Program-made: the position numbers and the translations under genes
From: Poteriospumella lacustris
Taxonomy: Eukaryota > Sar > Chrysophyceae > Chromulinales > Dinobryaceae
DNA: 46,663 bases
Assembly: GCA_008000375.1 (NCBI GenBank)
Contig: SMOI01000224.1
Coordinates: 5,978 to 52,640, forward strand
Reading direction: 5' to 3'
Shown here: in pieces, positions 1 through 10,879 of the stretch
Layout: each line of letters opens with the position of its first letter
Position numbering within the stretch: position 1 is the stretch's first letter
Notes under the pieces: generated by a model
What the model saw: only the letters and a program-made list of their open reading frames with translations
Database searches by the model: none
Told to the model about the DNA's origin: nothing

Positions 1-2215
1 GATACGATCGTCAGTGGCTCCACGGCGCAACGGAAGATATCGTTGAATTTGAATTCGCGGTGTCACAAGAAAGGCTGGGCGCCCATTCACTATGCCGTCG
101 ATCGCGCGAACATTCCTTCCATTCGATTGCTGGCCTATGCTGGTGCGAATTTACAAGCCAGTTCCGCGACGGACAAACGCATGGTGCCGCTCGAGTTGGC
201 GAAAGCACGTATCAAGTCGAGTCCATCGAATTCACCCTCGAAAGACCAAGCGGAACGTGTCTTATCGTTGTTGACGGAGATGATTTCGTGGCAGAAAACC
301 GCTGCCAAGGACGCGGAAAAATCAAAGAAAGCCGATACGATGGTGGATGTACCGAGTAAGACGCCCACCAAGGCACAAGGAAAAGTCGCGACACCGGAGA
401 AGAAAGACGACAAGTCTGGATCGACATCGACAACCGCAGACCCTGCGATGGCTTCCAAAGGTTCAGAAAAGAAGAAAAAGAAAGGTCCAGAATCGAAGAA
501 GAAAGAGTCTGGGGCATCCTCCATCGTCTCTTCCAAGGCGGAGCCGGTGACGTCTACTACACCGCCACCAGCGGCGGTGGAAGATCACTCCGCATCACCG
601 TCACCCTCCCCGACGACGACGGGGGTCACCTTGCATTCCGGTGCGATCATCAGCTTCGCGTCGCATGATGAAATGATGGACAATTTGTTGGCGATGGGCT
701 TTCAAGAATCCGACTGTTTGCAAGCGATTCAGCGGTATGGAACCGACTTGGACTCGGCGATCTCGTGGCTGTGTGAACGTCCACCAGAGCAAATGGTCGA
801 ATCAACGAAAAAGAAAGAGGATCCACCCGTAGCACCTGCACCGGTCTCACGTGGAACGTCGGGACATGCGGCGAAAGAGTCAGCGACGTCTTCCAGCGGT
901 AGAGGTGGTTCCAACCGACATTCCAAGTCCCAAGAAGCGAAGAACCACGACGCCAAGAACCAAGAACCGAAGAATCACGAGGCGAAGAATCACGAATCAA
1001 AGTCGCACGAATCGAAGCAGCACCATGAGTCGAAAGCGCAGGATTCGAAGGCATCAGAAGCTGCGCAGACGCAAGGAACGACAGCCGCCGCCAGGTCCAA
1101 AGGATGGAACGTGAAAGAGGACAGCAAGACCACGAAGCCGTTTTCGTTCTCACAGGATATCGGTATCCCGACGCTTCCGCCTGTCCCACCGCCGACACGG
1201 GCCTCGCAGCAAAAGGCCGCCGCTGTCCCACCGACTCCTGAGACGAACAAACGAGGTTCTTCTCGTAAAGCGAAGGGGCAATCGCAAGCGTCACCAGCTG
1301 TAAACAGACGTTCGGCGGCGGCCAGTGACGCGTCGTCGGCCGTCCATCCCGCCACGTCGCGGTCGACACCGCCGCCGGTCGATGCGGAGCCCGCGGTGGC
1401 ATTGCAAGCCCCGCCACTTTCTCCTCCGTCTGCGACGGTGACGACGACGACGTCGTCGTCTTTTCTTCCGCCGTTTGGGGCAGGTGGATTGGATGGTGGA
1501 TTGGGCTTGGGCTTCGGTTCGATTGCGCAAACCTCGTCGAGTTTCATGTCCAGCGGATTCGAAAAGGGTATTCTGGGTGGCTCGATGGGGTCGTTCAACG
1601 CGAGTTTTGTCAACGCGTTGAATTCGATCGGATCGGCGTCCTCGGATCACGATGTGGACTTCTCCCTCACTGCGGGTGGTGCGATCGAGCTCTCTGCGGG
1701 TGCGAAGCCGTTCGTACCGAAGACGTTTACGCCCGCGGCGAATCCGACACCGATTGGCAGCGGAGCCACCGGGATCCAAGGCGCGTCTCCTCTGCCAGAG
1801 TTTTCCTTTGGCGCGACCGAGCCTTCTTCCTCGTTGGGCAGTAGCTCGTTCGGGGCGTCGTTGCCATCGATTGACGAATCGTTGCGTTTGCTCAGTCAAT
1901 CTTCCACCGGTGGTAGCAGCCTGTGGAGTTCATCCACTGTCGGTCTGGGCATTGCCGGTGCGGGAGGATTAGGAAGTGGGTTACGCCCTTTAGGTACGTG
2001 TTCTCGTTGATGTTCTTGTCATTGATTGATTGATTGATTACACGTGTACTCAACTGGTTGCTATGGCGCGGTGTTTCGTGATAGGCACACAAAGCGATTT
2101 GCCGGATTATTTGTCGGGTATTCTCGGCGGAGGGACGGCAGGATCGCTGGATTTGGGCTTGGACGTCAACGACATGATGCCTGACTTGGATAGCCTCCTC
2201 CCAACGGATTTCTAA
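1..2215 (+). CDS. Ankyrin-repeat and UBA-domain protein, 5'-truncated by window edge
   Basis: Open at the 5' edge. Exons are 1..1993 and 2085..2215 (707 residues visible); the 91-nt intron has a GTACGT donor and is in phase 1. The first ~50 residues hold an ankyrin repeat (GWAPIHYAVDRANIPSIRLL). A long low-complexity K/S/E/P-rich linker follows, then a UBA domain at about residues 221-262 (MMDNLLAMGFQESDCLQAIQ...ISWLCERPP), which normally binds ubiquitin. Next is an imperfect five-residue K-N-H-E-type repeat, then a P/S/G-rich region. The C-terminus is acidic and hydrophobic (DVNDMMPDLDSLLPTDF). Ankyrin plus UBA suggests a ubiquitin adaptor, but I do not recognise a specific orthologue. Upstream exons, probably with more ankyrin repeats, lie outside the window. 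Confidence 0.8.
937..1056 (+). repeat. Imperfect 15-bp tandem repeats coding K-N-H-E-A/S units
   Basis: Inside the ankyrin/UBA gene, roughly eight degenerate 15-nt units encode variants of AKNHE/SKSHE/SKQHHE. The result is a highly charged, probably disordered segment between the UBA domain and the proline-rich region. Confidence 0.7.
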
Positions 2216-2644
2216 AGCGTTTTGGGGGTGGCTTTCCTTCTCGGCGGAACTGCATTGCTTGTTGTACTGTAACTGTGACCATCTGGAGCGGGCGCTCTCT
2301 GCTGCACACGCGTTCAGTGAGGAGTCGTGAGGCAACTATATGTTCTGTCCCCACTCGACTGTGTTCCCTCTTGACGCTTGTTACAAACGCAACTTGACGT
2401 TGTAAGGACGATTCGTTGACGGAAAGATACAAATTACCTTTCATTCAGGTGCGGCTTCTTGGCCATGGGGATAAGCGGCACGGCAGCAGAATGGAGCAGG
2501 AGGCCCTCCCCTCGAGTGACGCGATGACGACGACGGATCATCTCATCTGCTGTGCTCGACTTGCCAATCGTCACCAGTCACAGGAAGGAAGCCTCACCGA
2601 TCCTCCACATTATAATGGGAGATACTTACTCTGCTGATATATAG
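2216..2644. other. Intergenic spacer between two plus-strand genes
   Basis: About 430 bp that should hold the 3' UTR of the ankyrin/UBA gene and the promoter of the next gene. A TATATA-like stretch (about 2636-2643) sits directly before the next ATG, which is too close to be a conventional TATA box. I see no RNA gene or convincing ORF. Confidence 0.5.
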
Positions 2645-3583
2645 ATGATGGATCTTGCTACATCAGTATCAGTTGGCGCTGGACTGTTTGCTATGGCATG
2701 CGCGTCGTGGCAGTGGCGACAACGTTCTCGTCGTCCCAGCGATGGTTCGGTGTTCAAGAGAAAGGTTGAAGAAGAAGCGCCATTCCGAGTGAAGCAAGCG
2801 GTTATCACACGTATTCATGGTGAAAAATCTTTGGAAAATGCCCTCGCGGGTCCATTGAAAGATTTTCTACAGAGCGTTGACTCTTACTCTGATCTGATCA
2901 TCATTTGCATTGGCAGCGATTCCCTTCAATCCTTGAGCGATTTCGAGACTAAGTTCCAACAGTACATCGGTTCCTTAGCACTCGATCCGAACAAAGTCAA
3001 ACTTTTGCCGATTTATCCCTGGGGTCGTTTTGTCACCGCGTTGAATGTGGCGCTCCGCCATGTTCTTGACGAGGTGTCCTATCGTCGCGTGATCTTCCAG
3101 AGTTTAGAGTTTTTAGTCGATCGAAAGGTGATATTGACATTGTCGGACTTCATGGAAAACCATGAGAATGCGATAGTGGTGGGTCCAGCCATGAATGGAC
3201 ATTTGTTTGCTCCGGGGACAAATCCGTTGACAGGTCGCACTTGCCCATGGAATACGTGTGCGATGTGGGATCTGGAGAAGCTGTACTTGGTCGGCTTTCC
3301 GACGATTGGAGACGGTCTTTTGGATAAAGGAAGCGAAACGGGAGGCGTAGAGGAAGTGTCCGCGATCGCTCTGCTACAGCGTCTTCGGCCGCACTGGACG
3401 ACTCACTTGTTGGCATTCCCACCAGAGCAGTCTTCCTGGAAGGTAAACTTTACGGATCCTGCTCGGGCCTTATACCATGAGAAGAAAATGGAAAGCAAGA
3501 ACAGTCGACCGAAAGCCCATTTGGATCTCCTGCAGTTGGAAGGAGTTGTCGAGCATGCAACCGTCGCTCATGATGCTACTTAA
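2645..3583 (+). CDS. Membrane-anchored protein of unknown function, possible nucleotide-sugar-type fold
   Basis: Single exon, 312 residues. The start is fixed by an in-frame TAG immediately upstream (2642-2644). Residues ~4-22 are hydrophobic and followed by WQWRQRSRR, which fits a type II signal anchor. The rest looks like a soluble alpha/beta domain with beta-strand-like segments (DLIIICIGSD, VKLLPIYPWG, AIVVGPAMNG) and a WNTCAMWDLEKLYLVGF stretch. The overall shape recalls GT-A-like nucleotide-diphospho-sugar transferases, but I see no clear DxD motif, so the function stays open. Its 3' end is only 90 bp from the convergent ATG14-like gene. Confidence 0.75.
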   Translation: MMDLATSVSVGAGLFAMACASWQWRQRSRRPSDGSVFKRKVEEEAPFRVKQAVITRIHGEKSLENALAGPLKDFLQSVDSYSDLIIICIGSDSLQSLSDFETKFQQYIGSLALDPNKVKLLPIYPWGRFVTALNVALRHVLDEVSYRRVIFQSLEFLVDRKVILTLSDFMENHENAIVVGPAMNGHLFAPGTNPLTGRTCPWNTCAMWDLEKLYLVGFPTIGDGLLDKGSETGGVEEVSAIALLQRLRPHWTTHLLAFPPEQSSWKVNFTDPARALYHEKKMESKNSRPKAHLDLLQLEGVVEHATVAHDAT

Positions 3584-3673
3584 CATTTGCGATGACAAGG
3601 ACATATACTATGTACAACTTCTTCTCCTTCTCCTTATGTATATACAAGAAACACGTTGAGGGGTCTACTGTCT

Positions 3674-5182
3674 TCAATCGGGGTCAACGATATCCCACTC
3701 GTCGTCACCCGCCGTAGGATGAGCGACATCTTGATAACCCGCTTCATTCACAGGCTGTTCTTCGTCTTGGACCGTTTCTTTTGTACGATTCTTGTGGTGC
3801 CTTGATACCCAGCGCTGTTGCACAACCTCACTGATCGGTAATAATTGTGATTCAATCGTTTGATAGTCCACCACGAGATGACTGGGTGGTGCGCTGCTGT
3901 GCAGTTCGAGTTGTTGTGCGGCGGGACTGTGCACGATACGGTGAAGCTCTTTTCCGATGCGACATAGATTGCCGACAATATCATGAGCCGGGAGAAGGCA
4001 TTGAGGTGCTAATCCCATTCGTAGACACAGTGTGATGATATTTGCCTGCAGCAATGACAACGCCTCGGGAAAATAGGCATTCAGGCCGATCACACTGTTG
4101 TTTGGTCGACTGGATTCCTCTCGAATAGACCGCAAGGTCAACCAAGAAAGCATCCGATATTCTTCGCGAAGAGAATGAATAGATACGGGGAGTAGCTGAT
4201 GGGGTTGATGTTCCGAATATTGCGGGGCAATTGTGGGTCCGTTCGGTTCGAAGGGAGATATGGGGTGCGGGAGAGGGATGTTCAAACTTGTGGAAAGGGA
4301 ATCCAGAAAGTGGACCACGTGACACAATGCGGTACACAACGCTTCAAAGGGACATTCTACGACGAAAATAGTGAAATACGAGCAGTGAGGCATGGATTGA
4401 TGGTGTTGCGATGGCTGGTGAGTGTCGAAACTGACCTTCATAGTACCCGTTGTTTGGCAAGGGAAAGCCCAAGACGCTCGACACTCCCTCTTGCTCATGG
4501 TGAATCACTTGAAACATGGCAAACAGTGACAGCGCCTTCTTGTATCGCTTCAGTTTCAATATCTGGTATAAGCACAGAAAGAAAATGAGTTTGCAATGGA
4601 TCATGAAGCGACAATGTCTTGCACCACGCAGGTACGCACCTCGTACAAGTGGTTCCTGTGATTGCGAACGTCCGCTGCAAGTCGCTTGACAAGATGAGCT
4701 GAATCCATGACAACTTTTCGACGCCGGATTGACTCCTCCAGCGACTGTTTTTCATCTTGAAGTAGTTGAACGCACCGTTCTGTAATTTTCAAAGGGGAAC
4801 CATGACTACCGAAGAGACCAGTTGTCGGCGATGATCACTTACCTCTCACTTGCAGAAGCTTCTTCTGCGATGCGATGTCTTTCGAAAGTTGATCGATTTG
4901 GACAGCCTTTTCTAAAGAGTTGTCGACACTTTTTTGGCGCAAACAGCTGCACATTCGTATTCCGGCTTCATATTCTCCAAGTTGCCGAATGAGGGGCTCG
5001 ATATAGCTGTGATTCTGAGATGCGATGGACAGATCATCGTTGACCACAGCATTTCCAATGTCGATAAAAGAAAATTCGACGCTGTGATTGTTCAGAGTTC
5101 CGGAACCATCATCGTTGTCATGGCCGCTGGATTTTCCTGTTGACGTCGTCGCTTTCGATCCGCAAACTTCACATACTTCCAT
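3674..5182 (-). CDS. ATG14: ATG14/UVRAG(Vps38)-family subunit of the class III PI3-kinase complex
   Basis: Four exons (5182..4843, 4779..4640, 4562..4436, 4356..3674), 429 residues; introns of 63, 77 and 79 nt. In other eukaryotes this family pairs with Beclin/ATG6 and directs VPS34 to autophagosome or endosome membranes. N-terminal cysteines (CEVC at 4-7, CSC at 78-80) recall the ATG14 cysteine motif; no C2 domain as in UVRAG is seen. A coiled-coil-like section (about 84-160) follows. Then come the family core GFPLPNNGYYE (192-202) and the ALCTALCHVVHFLDSL...NIPLPHPI block that matches the conserved UVRAG/ATG14 pattern. The protein ends DDEWDIVDPD, an LIR/AIM-like motif (W423-x-x-V426). The first ATG of the frame was used as start. 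ATG14 versus UVRAG/Vps38 is unresolved; family assignment is fairly sure. Confidence 0.75.
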
Positions 5183-5466
5183 TTCCTTCCCACTTTGCCT
5201 TGTGATAGTGACTATCAACAAAATCTCACTTCAATTACTTGTTCGAAATAGTTTTGTATGTATGTCCTCGTCGCTGTATTTGTGGTTTTTGTTTGTGGGA
5301 TGGACTTTCTTTCGGTCCTTTTGTCTCTCCCAGTCTCTCCCAGAGACAGTGGTAAGACGAAACGGGCCGCCTAGCGTATCTAAAGCAACAGTTATCACAT
5401 TAAAACCATATTGTTCTGCTTCTACTTCTTTTATTGGACCAACACTACATTGCTTGTTGGGTGTCT

Positions 5467-6660
5467 TTACAACTCAGATGACGGAACGCTATTTCCAGAA
5501 GCGAATATCTCCTCGATCAACGCAATTGTACTTTGCGTCGCATCAGAAGGAACTTTCCATCCTTCAGTATCAATGGTCCATGATCGACGGTAACGGACAG
5601 CTTCTTCCATAAAGGACGCCCATCGACCTTCCTGAAAATCGTCCAATGAAATGGCGATTCCGGCGTTCTTCTTCTTGAGGATCATCTCCAAAAATACCTC
5701 TTCCGGCCAATGGATACGAGGAACGTAAATAAGCGGAGTACCCGCACCGAGGCATTCACTCACGAAGCCATACCCAATCTTGCCCAAAACAGCATCCGCT
5801 GCGTAGATATAATCGGGGACGTAACTATCGTGGGGAAGGACGCGGAATCGAGGAGAAGGCATTTGTGATTCTTCAGCTCGGAGGACGAGACAATGCCATC
5901 CAGGCGGCAAAAACTCGTCCTTCAATTGCCAATTAGTTGTATGGCCTCCAAATCCGAGTAGAAGGAGCTTCGCATCATGAGGGATGCCGAGTTCCTCACG
6001 TAGATGGACGTTGCGGATTGGCCGGCGGATGAGGGGACCATCGAATATTTTCTTCACGTCGACGTACTCATTCATTGGTGCCTGTCCTGGATAATGAACC
6101 ACACCATCACAATGAGCTACATCTCTTTTACTCTGCTCGATCATTTCATGAAGCTCTTGCAATCGTTGTTCCGAAAACGTTGCGATGTTCTCGTTCAAGA
6201 CCATCTTCAGCATTGCATCGAACACGAAGTCCCACGTAAAATTCGTGACGAAAATACTCTTGATTCCAGCCAAATGAGCAATGGCACTGGCCAGGGGACT
6301 TGCATCGGTCAAAATAAAGCTGACATCGCGAGATTTTACCCAGGCAACCTCCTGATCAAGTAATTCTTGGCGCTTTGAATGAACCTTTTCGTAATAAGCC
6401 TCCACACTTCGAAGGGGGTCAAGTCTAATTGAGTCGATTTGAATTCCTCCTGTATCAAGAAGAACTTCTCTGGCCTCCAAGTCCATATCATTCGCGTAAG
6501 GACTCAGTTCAGAGAGAAAGAAGCTGGTAGGAATCGACGAAACGATGGAGATGGAGTACTTTGAACTCTGAAGAAGCCCTCGAATTAGTTCAATAGACCT
6601 AGTTGCATGACCAAAGCCATGACCAGTGATGTAATAAGCAATTCTAGTCTTCGAGCTCAT
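5467..6660 (-). CDS. Glycosyltransferase related to the N-terminal domain of plant L-arabinokinase
   Basis: Single exon, 397 residues from the ATG at 6660. The glycine/histidine-rich start TRIAYYITGHGFGHATRSIE is the hallmark of GT-B-type proteins that resemble the N-terminal half of plant arabinokinase and bacterial relatives. Also typical are FVTNFTWDFVFD, LLLLGFGGHTTNW, YIYAADAVLGKIGYGFVSECLGAGTPLIYVPR and the following WPEE. No GHMP sugar-kinase domain follows, so this is the stand-alone transferase-like module with unknown substrate. An upstream in-frame ATG at 6735 would add 25 residues with a hydrophobic segment (signal anchor?). I prefer 6660 because it has A at -3 and fits where homologues begin. 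The start lies back to back with the AAAP transporter. Confidence 0.75.
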   Translation of the reverse strand: MSSKTRIAYYITGHGFGHATRSIELIRGLLQSSKYSISIVSSIPTSFFLSELSPYANDMDLEAREVLLDTGGIQIDSIRLDPLRSVEAYYEKVHSKRQELLDQEVAWVKSRDVSFILTDASPLASAIAHLAGIKSIFVTNFTWDFVFDAMLKMVLNENIATFSEQRLQELHEMIEQSKRDVAHCDGVVHYPGQAPMNEYVDVKKIFDGPLIRRPIRNVHLREELGIPHDAKLLLLGFGGHTTNWQLKDEFLPPGWHCLVLRAEESQMPSPRFRVLPHDSYVPDYIYAADAVLGKIGYGFVSECLGAGTPLIYVPRIHWPEEVFLEMILKKKNAGIAISLDDFQEGRWASFMEEAVRYRRSWTIDTEGWKVPSDATQSTIALIEEIFASGNSVPSSEL

Positions 6661-7301
6661 TGTAGCGCTCAACAACCAAGTCAACCACAGCAGCCAAATC
6701 GATTTACACAATATCCAGGCTCTAGACTTGAGCATAAAGTGGCACCACTCCGTCGATATACCTTTGTTTTGTACAAACGAAATGGTAAATATGCTGGTGG
6801 GAATGCCTCTTCGGTGCGAAGCCAGGATAGTCGTGGGTATCTTCGTTGCATTGTAGTGCCTCGACACGTCGGCGGATCAGAGGACGAGGCGTCGTCGTCA
6901 TGTGATGTGACACGATGATGATGGCAACCGAGAGAAGAAAATTTTGCGCCGCGGCGACGGCTGCTGCAGAGCTTGAACAAGAAGAAGAAGAAGCAAAGAA
7001 AGGAACAGCCTCCTCCTCCTCCTGTGCGGGTCTGGAAGAGCATCCCATACATACCGTAGATCCTACAACTCAATCTGTGGGAAGCAAGCCATTAGTATCT
7101 GTTGATCTGCTCAATACTAGCGAGAGTTGAATCAGTGATACTCGACGCATTGGATTGTCCTTTTGAATTGAACTTGATCAATCAAACAAGCAATCTTCAG
7201 TGGAACACCTCCGTAGTGTTTTCCTGGCAAGCACTCTTGAATATTTCCTTACCAAAATTGGAAAGATTTCTGCCTTCGAGAAAGACTTTGACGAAGACAA
7301 T
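6661..7301. promoter_or_regulatory. Divergent promoter region, glycosyltransferase (-) and AAAP transporter (+)
   Basis: About 640 bp between two start codons pointing away from each other. It contains an (AAG)n/(TCC)n-rich purine/pyrimidine stretch near 6980-7025 and no convincing ORF. If the glycosyltransferase starts at 6735 the spacer is 75 bp shorter. Confidence 0.5.
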
Positions 7302-9186
7302 ATGTCTCAAGAAGGAACACCGCTTTTGTTCACTGCTGGCAACGGGACGTCACGTTCCAATGAACCGAAGGAAGACGATGCGGATAACATTGAACTGGAA
7401 GAGGGAGAAGTGTCTCATTCCATTGGGAATTTCGGCTCGTTCGCCCTTATTATGAACAATCTCACCGGGCCCGCCATGTTAGGTTTCCCCCATTTGTTTC
7501 AACAAGCGGGTATCATTCCAGTGATCGTTGGTGTCGTGTTTGTATCTATCGCTTCATCCCTTTGTGGGACCTTTCTTTCCGACACAATTGCTTCCATTCC
7601 AGGGAATGGTGAATTCAAGAAAAGAGTCGATTTCTCGGCAGCATTTCGATTGACAGTGGGGGCGGGATGGTACACGGTAGCAGAGACGTTGTTCTTGATT
7701 TCGTGTGCTGTTCAAGCCTGCGCTGCCTTGGTTGAATCAGCGCAGAGTGTAGATGGTTTCTTGGCCTCGTTCGTCTTCGGAAGAACGTACGCTATTCAGT
7801 TTTATCCGAGCATTGACATTGTCTCGTGGGCTCCGGATGCGTGTACTGCCAGTACTGGCGATGAATTTGAATCGGGAGTGGCGGAATGCACACCATTTCA
7901 TGAAGCAGGCCCGCTCATTTTGACTTTGGGCTTTGCCATAACTACGGCCATTTTCTTGCCTCTGGGTCAAGGTCATTTGAAAGAAACCATCGGCGTTCAG
8001 ATCTTTTCCTTCATTTTCATGATTATCTTGTTGATTCAGTTTACGTACGAATTCTCCTCTCGGGGGCTGACGTACGAATTGCCATGGTTCGGAAAGGATA
8101 TTACGCAATTGGCGGGTGTGATTCTCTTCAATTATGCGTTTTCGATCACCGTTCCAGCGTGGTTATATGAGAAGCATCCTGACGTCTCGGTGAACAAGAT
8201 GATTTGGTCCTCCACATCCATTGCCAGCGTCTTGTACGTGATGTTTGGTGTGCTGGGAGCGATGTCCTTCCAGGATGTCTCGCAGAACATGTTGGTTTTG
8301 TTGACCTCCACGAAGGTGCATGCGTTTACTCGGTTCAGTGCGGCGTTGTTCGGTGTGATTATCATTGGATGCGGTGTCCCGGTCTTCTGTGTCATCATCA
8401 AGAACGCGTTGGAATTCAATCACGTGTGTTCACCCTGGTGGGCCTCTGTATGGTATGTAGTTATCATTTCGTCGTCAATGCTGCAGTGATCTCTCTGTGT
8501 GAATCTCGCTGACGCTGCTCTTGACGTGTTGTTGTCGTCGTACTGTATGTAGGGGTTCAATCATGCCATATGCTTTGTCTTGGATGCTCTATCAAGGCAG
8601 CCTGTTGATGAGCGTATTGAATTGGACGGGTCTCATTGTGAACGGTTTGGTAGCCTTTTTGTTACCCATGATTTTGGCCTTGAAATCAACAGAGCTTCGT
8701 TCGCATCGACGTCGTGCTCGTAGTGTCCACGTCTTGCTCAATTCGAAACCGGAAGTCATGATCACGCGCGAGACGCATCGCTTTGGCGCTTCCACCGAGG
8801 ATGGACATGATCACGATGGCATTGAATTAGCACTGACGGATTCACAACGTAGCCAGATACCCATGAATGGCCAGTACAACAGTATCTCTGCGAAGTCCAA
8901 TGGCGAGCAAGGCCGTCATCCGGACAACGGCGATGAGATGCCACCACAGTTTACCGCGAGTGAGCGAGGCGGAACGGAACAGGATGACCGACGTAGTTTG
9001 TTGCAAGCGCGTCTTCAAAATACTCGGGTTACTTCCAGTTCCACGGTACAGCCGTTGCCGGTGGAATTGGAAGTTTACCGTCGAGAAATAGTCTTGTTCA
9101 TGATTTTGGCCTTCGCAACGATTATGTTGATGACGGTCATGGAAGACGCGCTACAAGGTATCAGTCCATCGTACGAGGAGACATAA
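7302..9186 (+). CDS. AAAP/SLC38-type amino-acid transporter
   Basis: Exons 7302..8452 and 8553..9186 (594 residues); 100-nt phase-2 intron that restores SVWGSIMPYAL. The first ATG of the frame is used. An acidic N-terminus is followed by the family signature for TM1 (SFALIMNNLTGPAMLGFPHLF) and about ten further hydrophobic segments, including LAGVILFNYAFSITVPAW. This is typical of amino acid/auxin permeases that carry neutral amino acids with H+ or Na+ across plasma or lysosomal membranes. An unusual hydrophilic insertion of about 140 residues, with HDHDG and many S/T/Q, separates the penultimate helix (LIVNGLVAFLLPMILAL) from the last (EIVLFMILAFATIMLMTV). Substrate and membrane cannot be read from the sequence. 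Confidence 0.88.
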
Positions 9187-9694
9187 TTCCATGAAGTTCG
9201 TTGATGACGATTTCGTTGAAGTTTTGTTGTTGTTACGCACACCTACCGTTGGGTTCGTCGTCGCTGAAGATGTAACGATAGGAGCCCCCCCCCCACATCT
9301 ACTGGTCATCTTCACTCCCCTCCCGTTTAATTTCTAAGTGTTATATCCTCTTTTTCTTATCATTCAGTCCATGTTTGGTCTGTCTGGCAAATACACTATC
9401 TTGGATTGATGATACAGTGAAAAGTCATCCCCCGACGACGAAGCAGGTGTCTGGGTAGTACATGAGGTGGGTCAGTCTGGGGTGCATGTTGCGGTCGCGG
9501 CGGTTCGGTTGAGGTTCATTCCCACACCGCTGCAGTCTCATTCGTCGTCACCGCTCGAATTAAAGCTCAGGATCACCTCACTTTGCGTGCACTCGTTGTC
9601 AGTTGTTGGCTTGCAACCAGTATCATTGATCGAAGCGGTCAGTCTATTGGCATTGCATTTCTTCCCGTTTTGCTTTCAGCTCTATCGCAGTACG
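9187..9694. other. Intergenic spacer
   Basis: About 500 bp holding the 3' UTR of the transporter and the promoter of the next plus-strand gene. A run of ten C lies at 9285-9294. No RNA gene or credible ORF is visible. Confidence 0.5.
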
Positions 9695-10429
9695 ATGGCG
9701 CGAAAGACAGTGATAATTCTGTGGAGAGAATCTGGTCAAGACAGTAAGGAGCAACGCCTTCAGGTTGAATTCAGCACCGAGGGCTTCAAATTTTCGACCT
9801 TGGATGCATGGGTCCGCGCAAGATTTGGACTTTCTGCATCCTCCAGCTTGCGATTCTCTCGCAAAGGGCTAGAAACAGGTCAGTTTCGTATTCTCAGTTG
9901 CCTGTATCGCTTGCAATGACTAACTTGCATTATTGTTACGACAACAGAATTTGTCCCTGATGAATCGTGGATCAAGGAAAAGAGCGACGAAGCACCGACG
10001 GTCATTGTTACGTGTGTAAATCGAGCTGACAACGACACTTCCAAGAAGGAGAAAGCGAAAAGTGCCTCCTCCGACAACAACAACTTCGTCTTTGCCTTGA
10101 CCTTTTGGATTCTAACTCTTTCTATCGCCTATTTCGGTGCCTTTCCTCAGAATCATTTGCTCTTTGGTTTCAGTATACACGATTTTTTCAATGCTGCTGA
10201 TTCCTATCTCATCGATGCCTCACTCATCACCAAGCGTGGTTGTGCCATGGAGGCTTGCATTTCCATGATCAGCTGGTCTTTGACCAATTTATTCATCCGC
10301 CGTTTGCTCAATCCCGAGACCGCACACAATGCTTTTCAAAAGTATTCGGCGGACGCTTTCTTCGGTGGCATCGCTTCTGCTGCGGGTATCGTTTTGAAGT
10401 ATCACTTGCAGATGCGCATGGCGACGTAA
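9695..10429 (+). CDS. Membrane protein with possible ubiquitin-like N-terminal fold
   Basis: Exons 9695..9878 and 9948..10429 (221 residues); 69-nt phase-1 intron. The first ~105 residues read like a beta-grasp domain: a strand (KTVIILWRESG), then EQRLQVEF, a helix (STLDAWVRARFGL), SSLRFSRKGLE and a last strand (PTVIVTC). The match to ubiquitin-like folds is by pattern only. Two or three hydrophobic segments follow (NFVFALTFWILTLSIAYFGA; MISWSLTNLFI; FFGGIASAAGIVL). I recognise no named family. It is convergent with the S51 peptidase gene. Confidence 0.65.
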
Positions 10430-10879
10430 TAAGACCCTTTTATCCGTTCGATACCTGTTATGTGACATATGAATGCTCGAGGGGGGGGGGGACGTTGTTC
10501 TCCGCTTATCGTAAAATTGTTGTAATCATACACAAGAGAGCATTCCATATTAGCGTGTACGGTGCTTGATATAGGTTGGGCTCTTAGGAAACGTACGTCA
10601 CGGACTACTTGATTTATAACTTTTGGAGAAGAAAACAATGGAGAAGAAAACAAAACAGAGAGAGAGAGAAGCACACAGGCTTGCTTAAAAATAGCTGTCC
10701 ACTGACAAGGAAAAGAAAAAGGGGCAATAAATTCTTCTTCAATGGCAGAGCGGGGACGTATTAATGGTGTGGAGCTTTGGGACACGTTCCATCGCAAAGC
10801 CATCAGGCACACCCGTCGGTTAATGTCAAACGGACCAGATTTCTTGGAACCGGCTAAACAGCAACTCGTGAAAGGGGCT
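10430..10879. other. Convergent 3' spacer with homopolymer and GA repeats
   Basis: About 450 bp between the stops of a plus-strand and a minus-strand gene. It contains a run of eleven G (10481-10491) and a short (GA)n repeat near 10650-10670. No gene is seen. Confidence 0.5.

Noticed and set aside
650-1417. 255-codon minus-strand frame over the ankyrin/UBA gene
   Set aside because: Antisense of low-complexity coding sequence; the sense strand carries a clear UBA domain and a spliced end.
10481-10491. Run of eleven G, and a run of ten C at 9285-9294, considered as regulatory signals
   Set aside because: They sit in unrelated spacers with different orientation to the genes; most likely plain homopolymer slippage.
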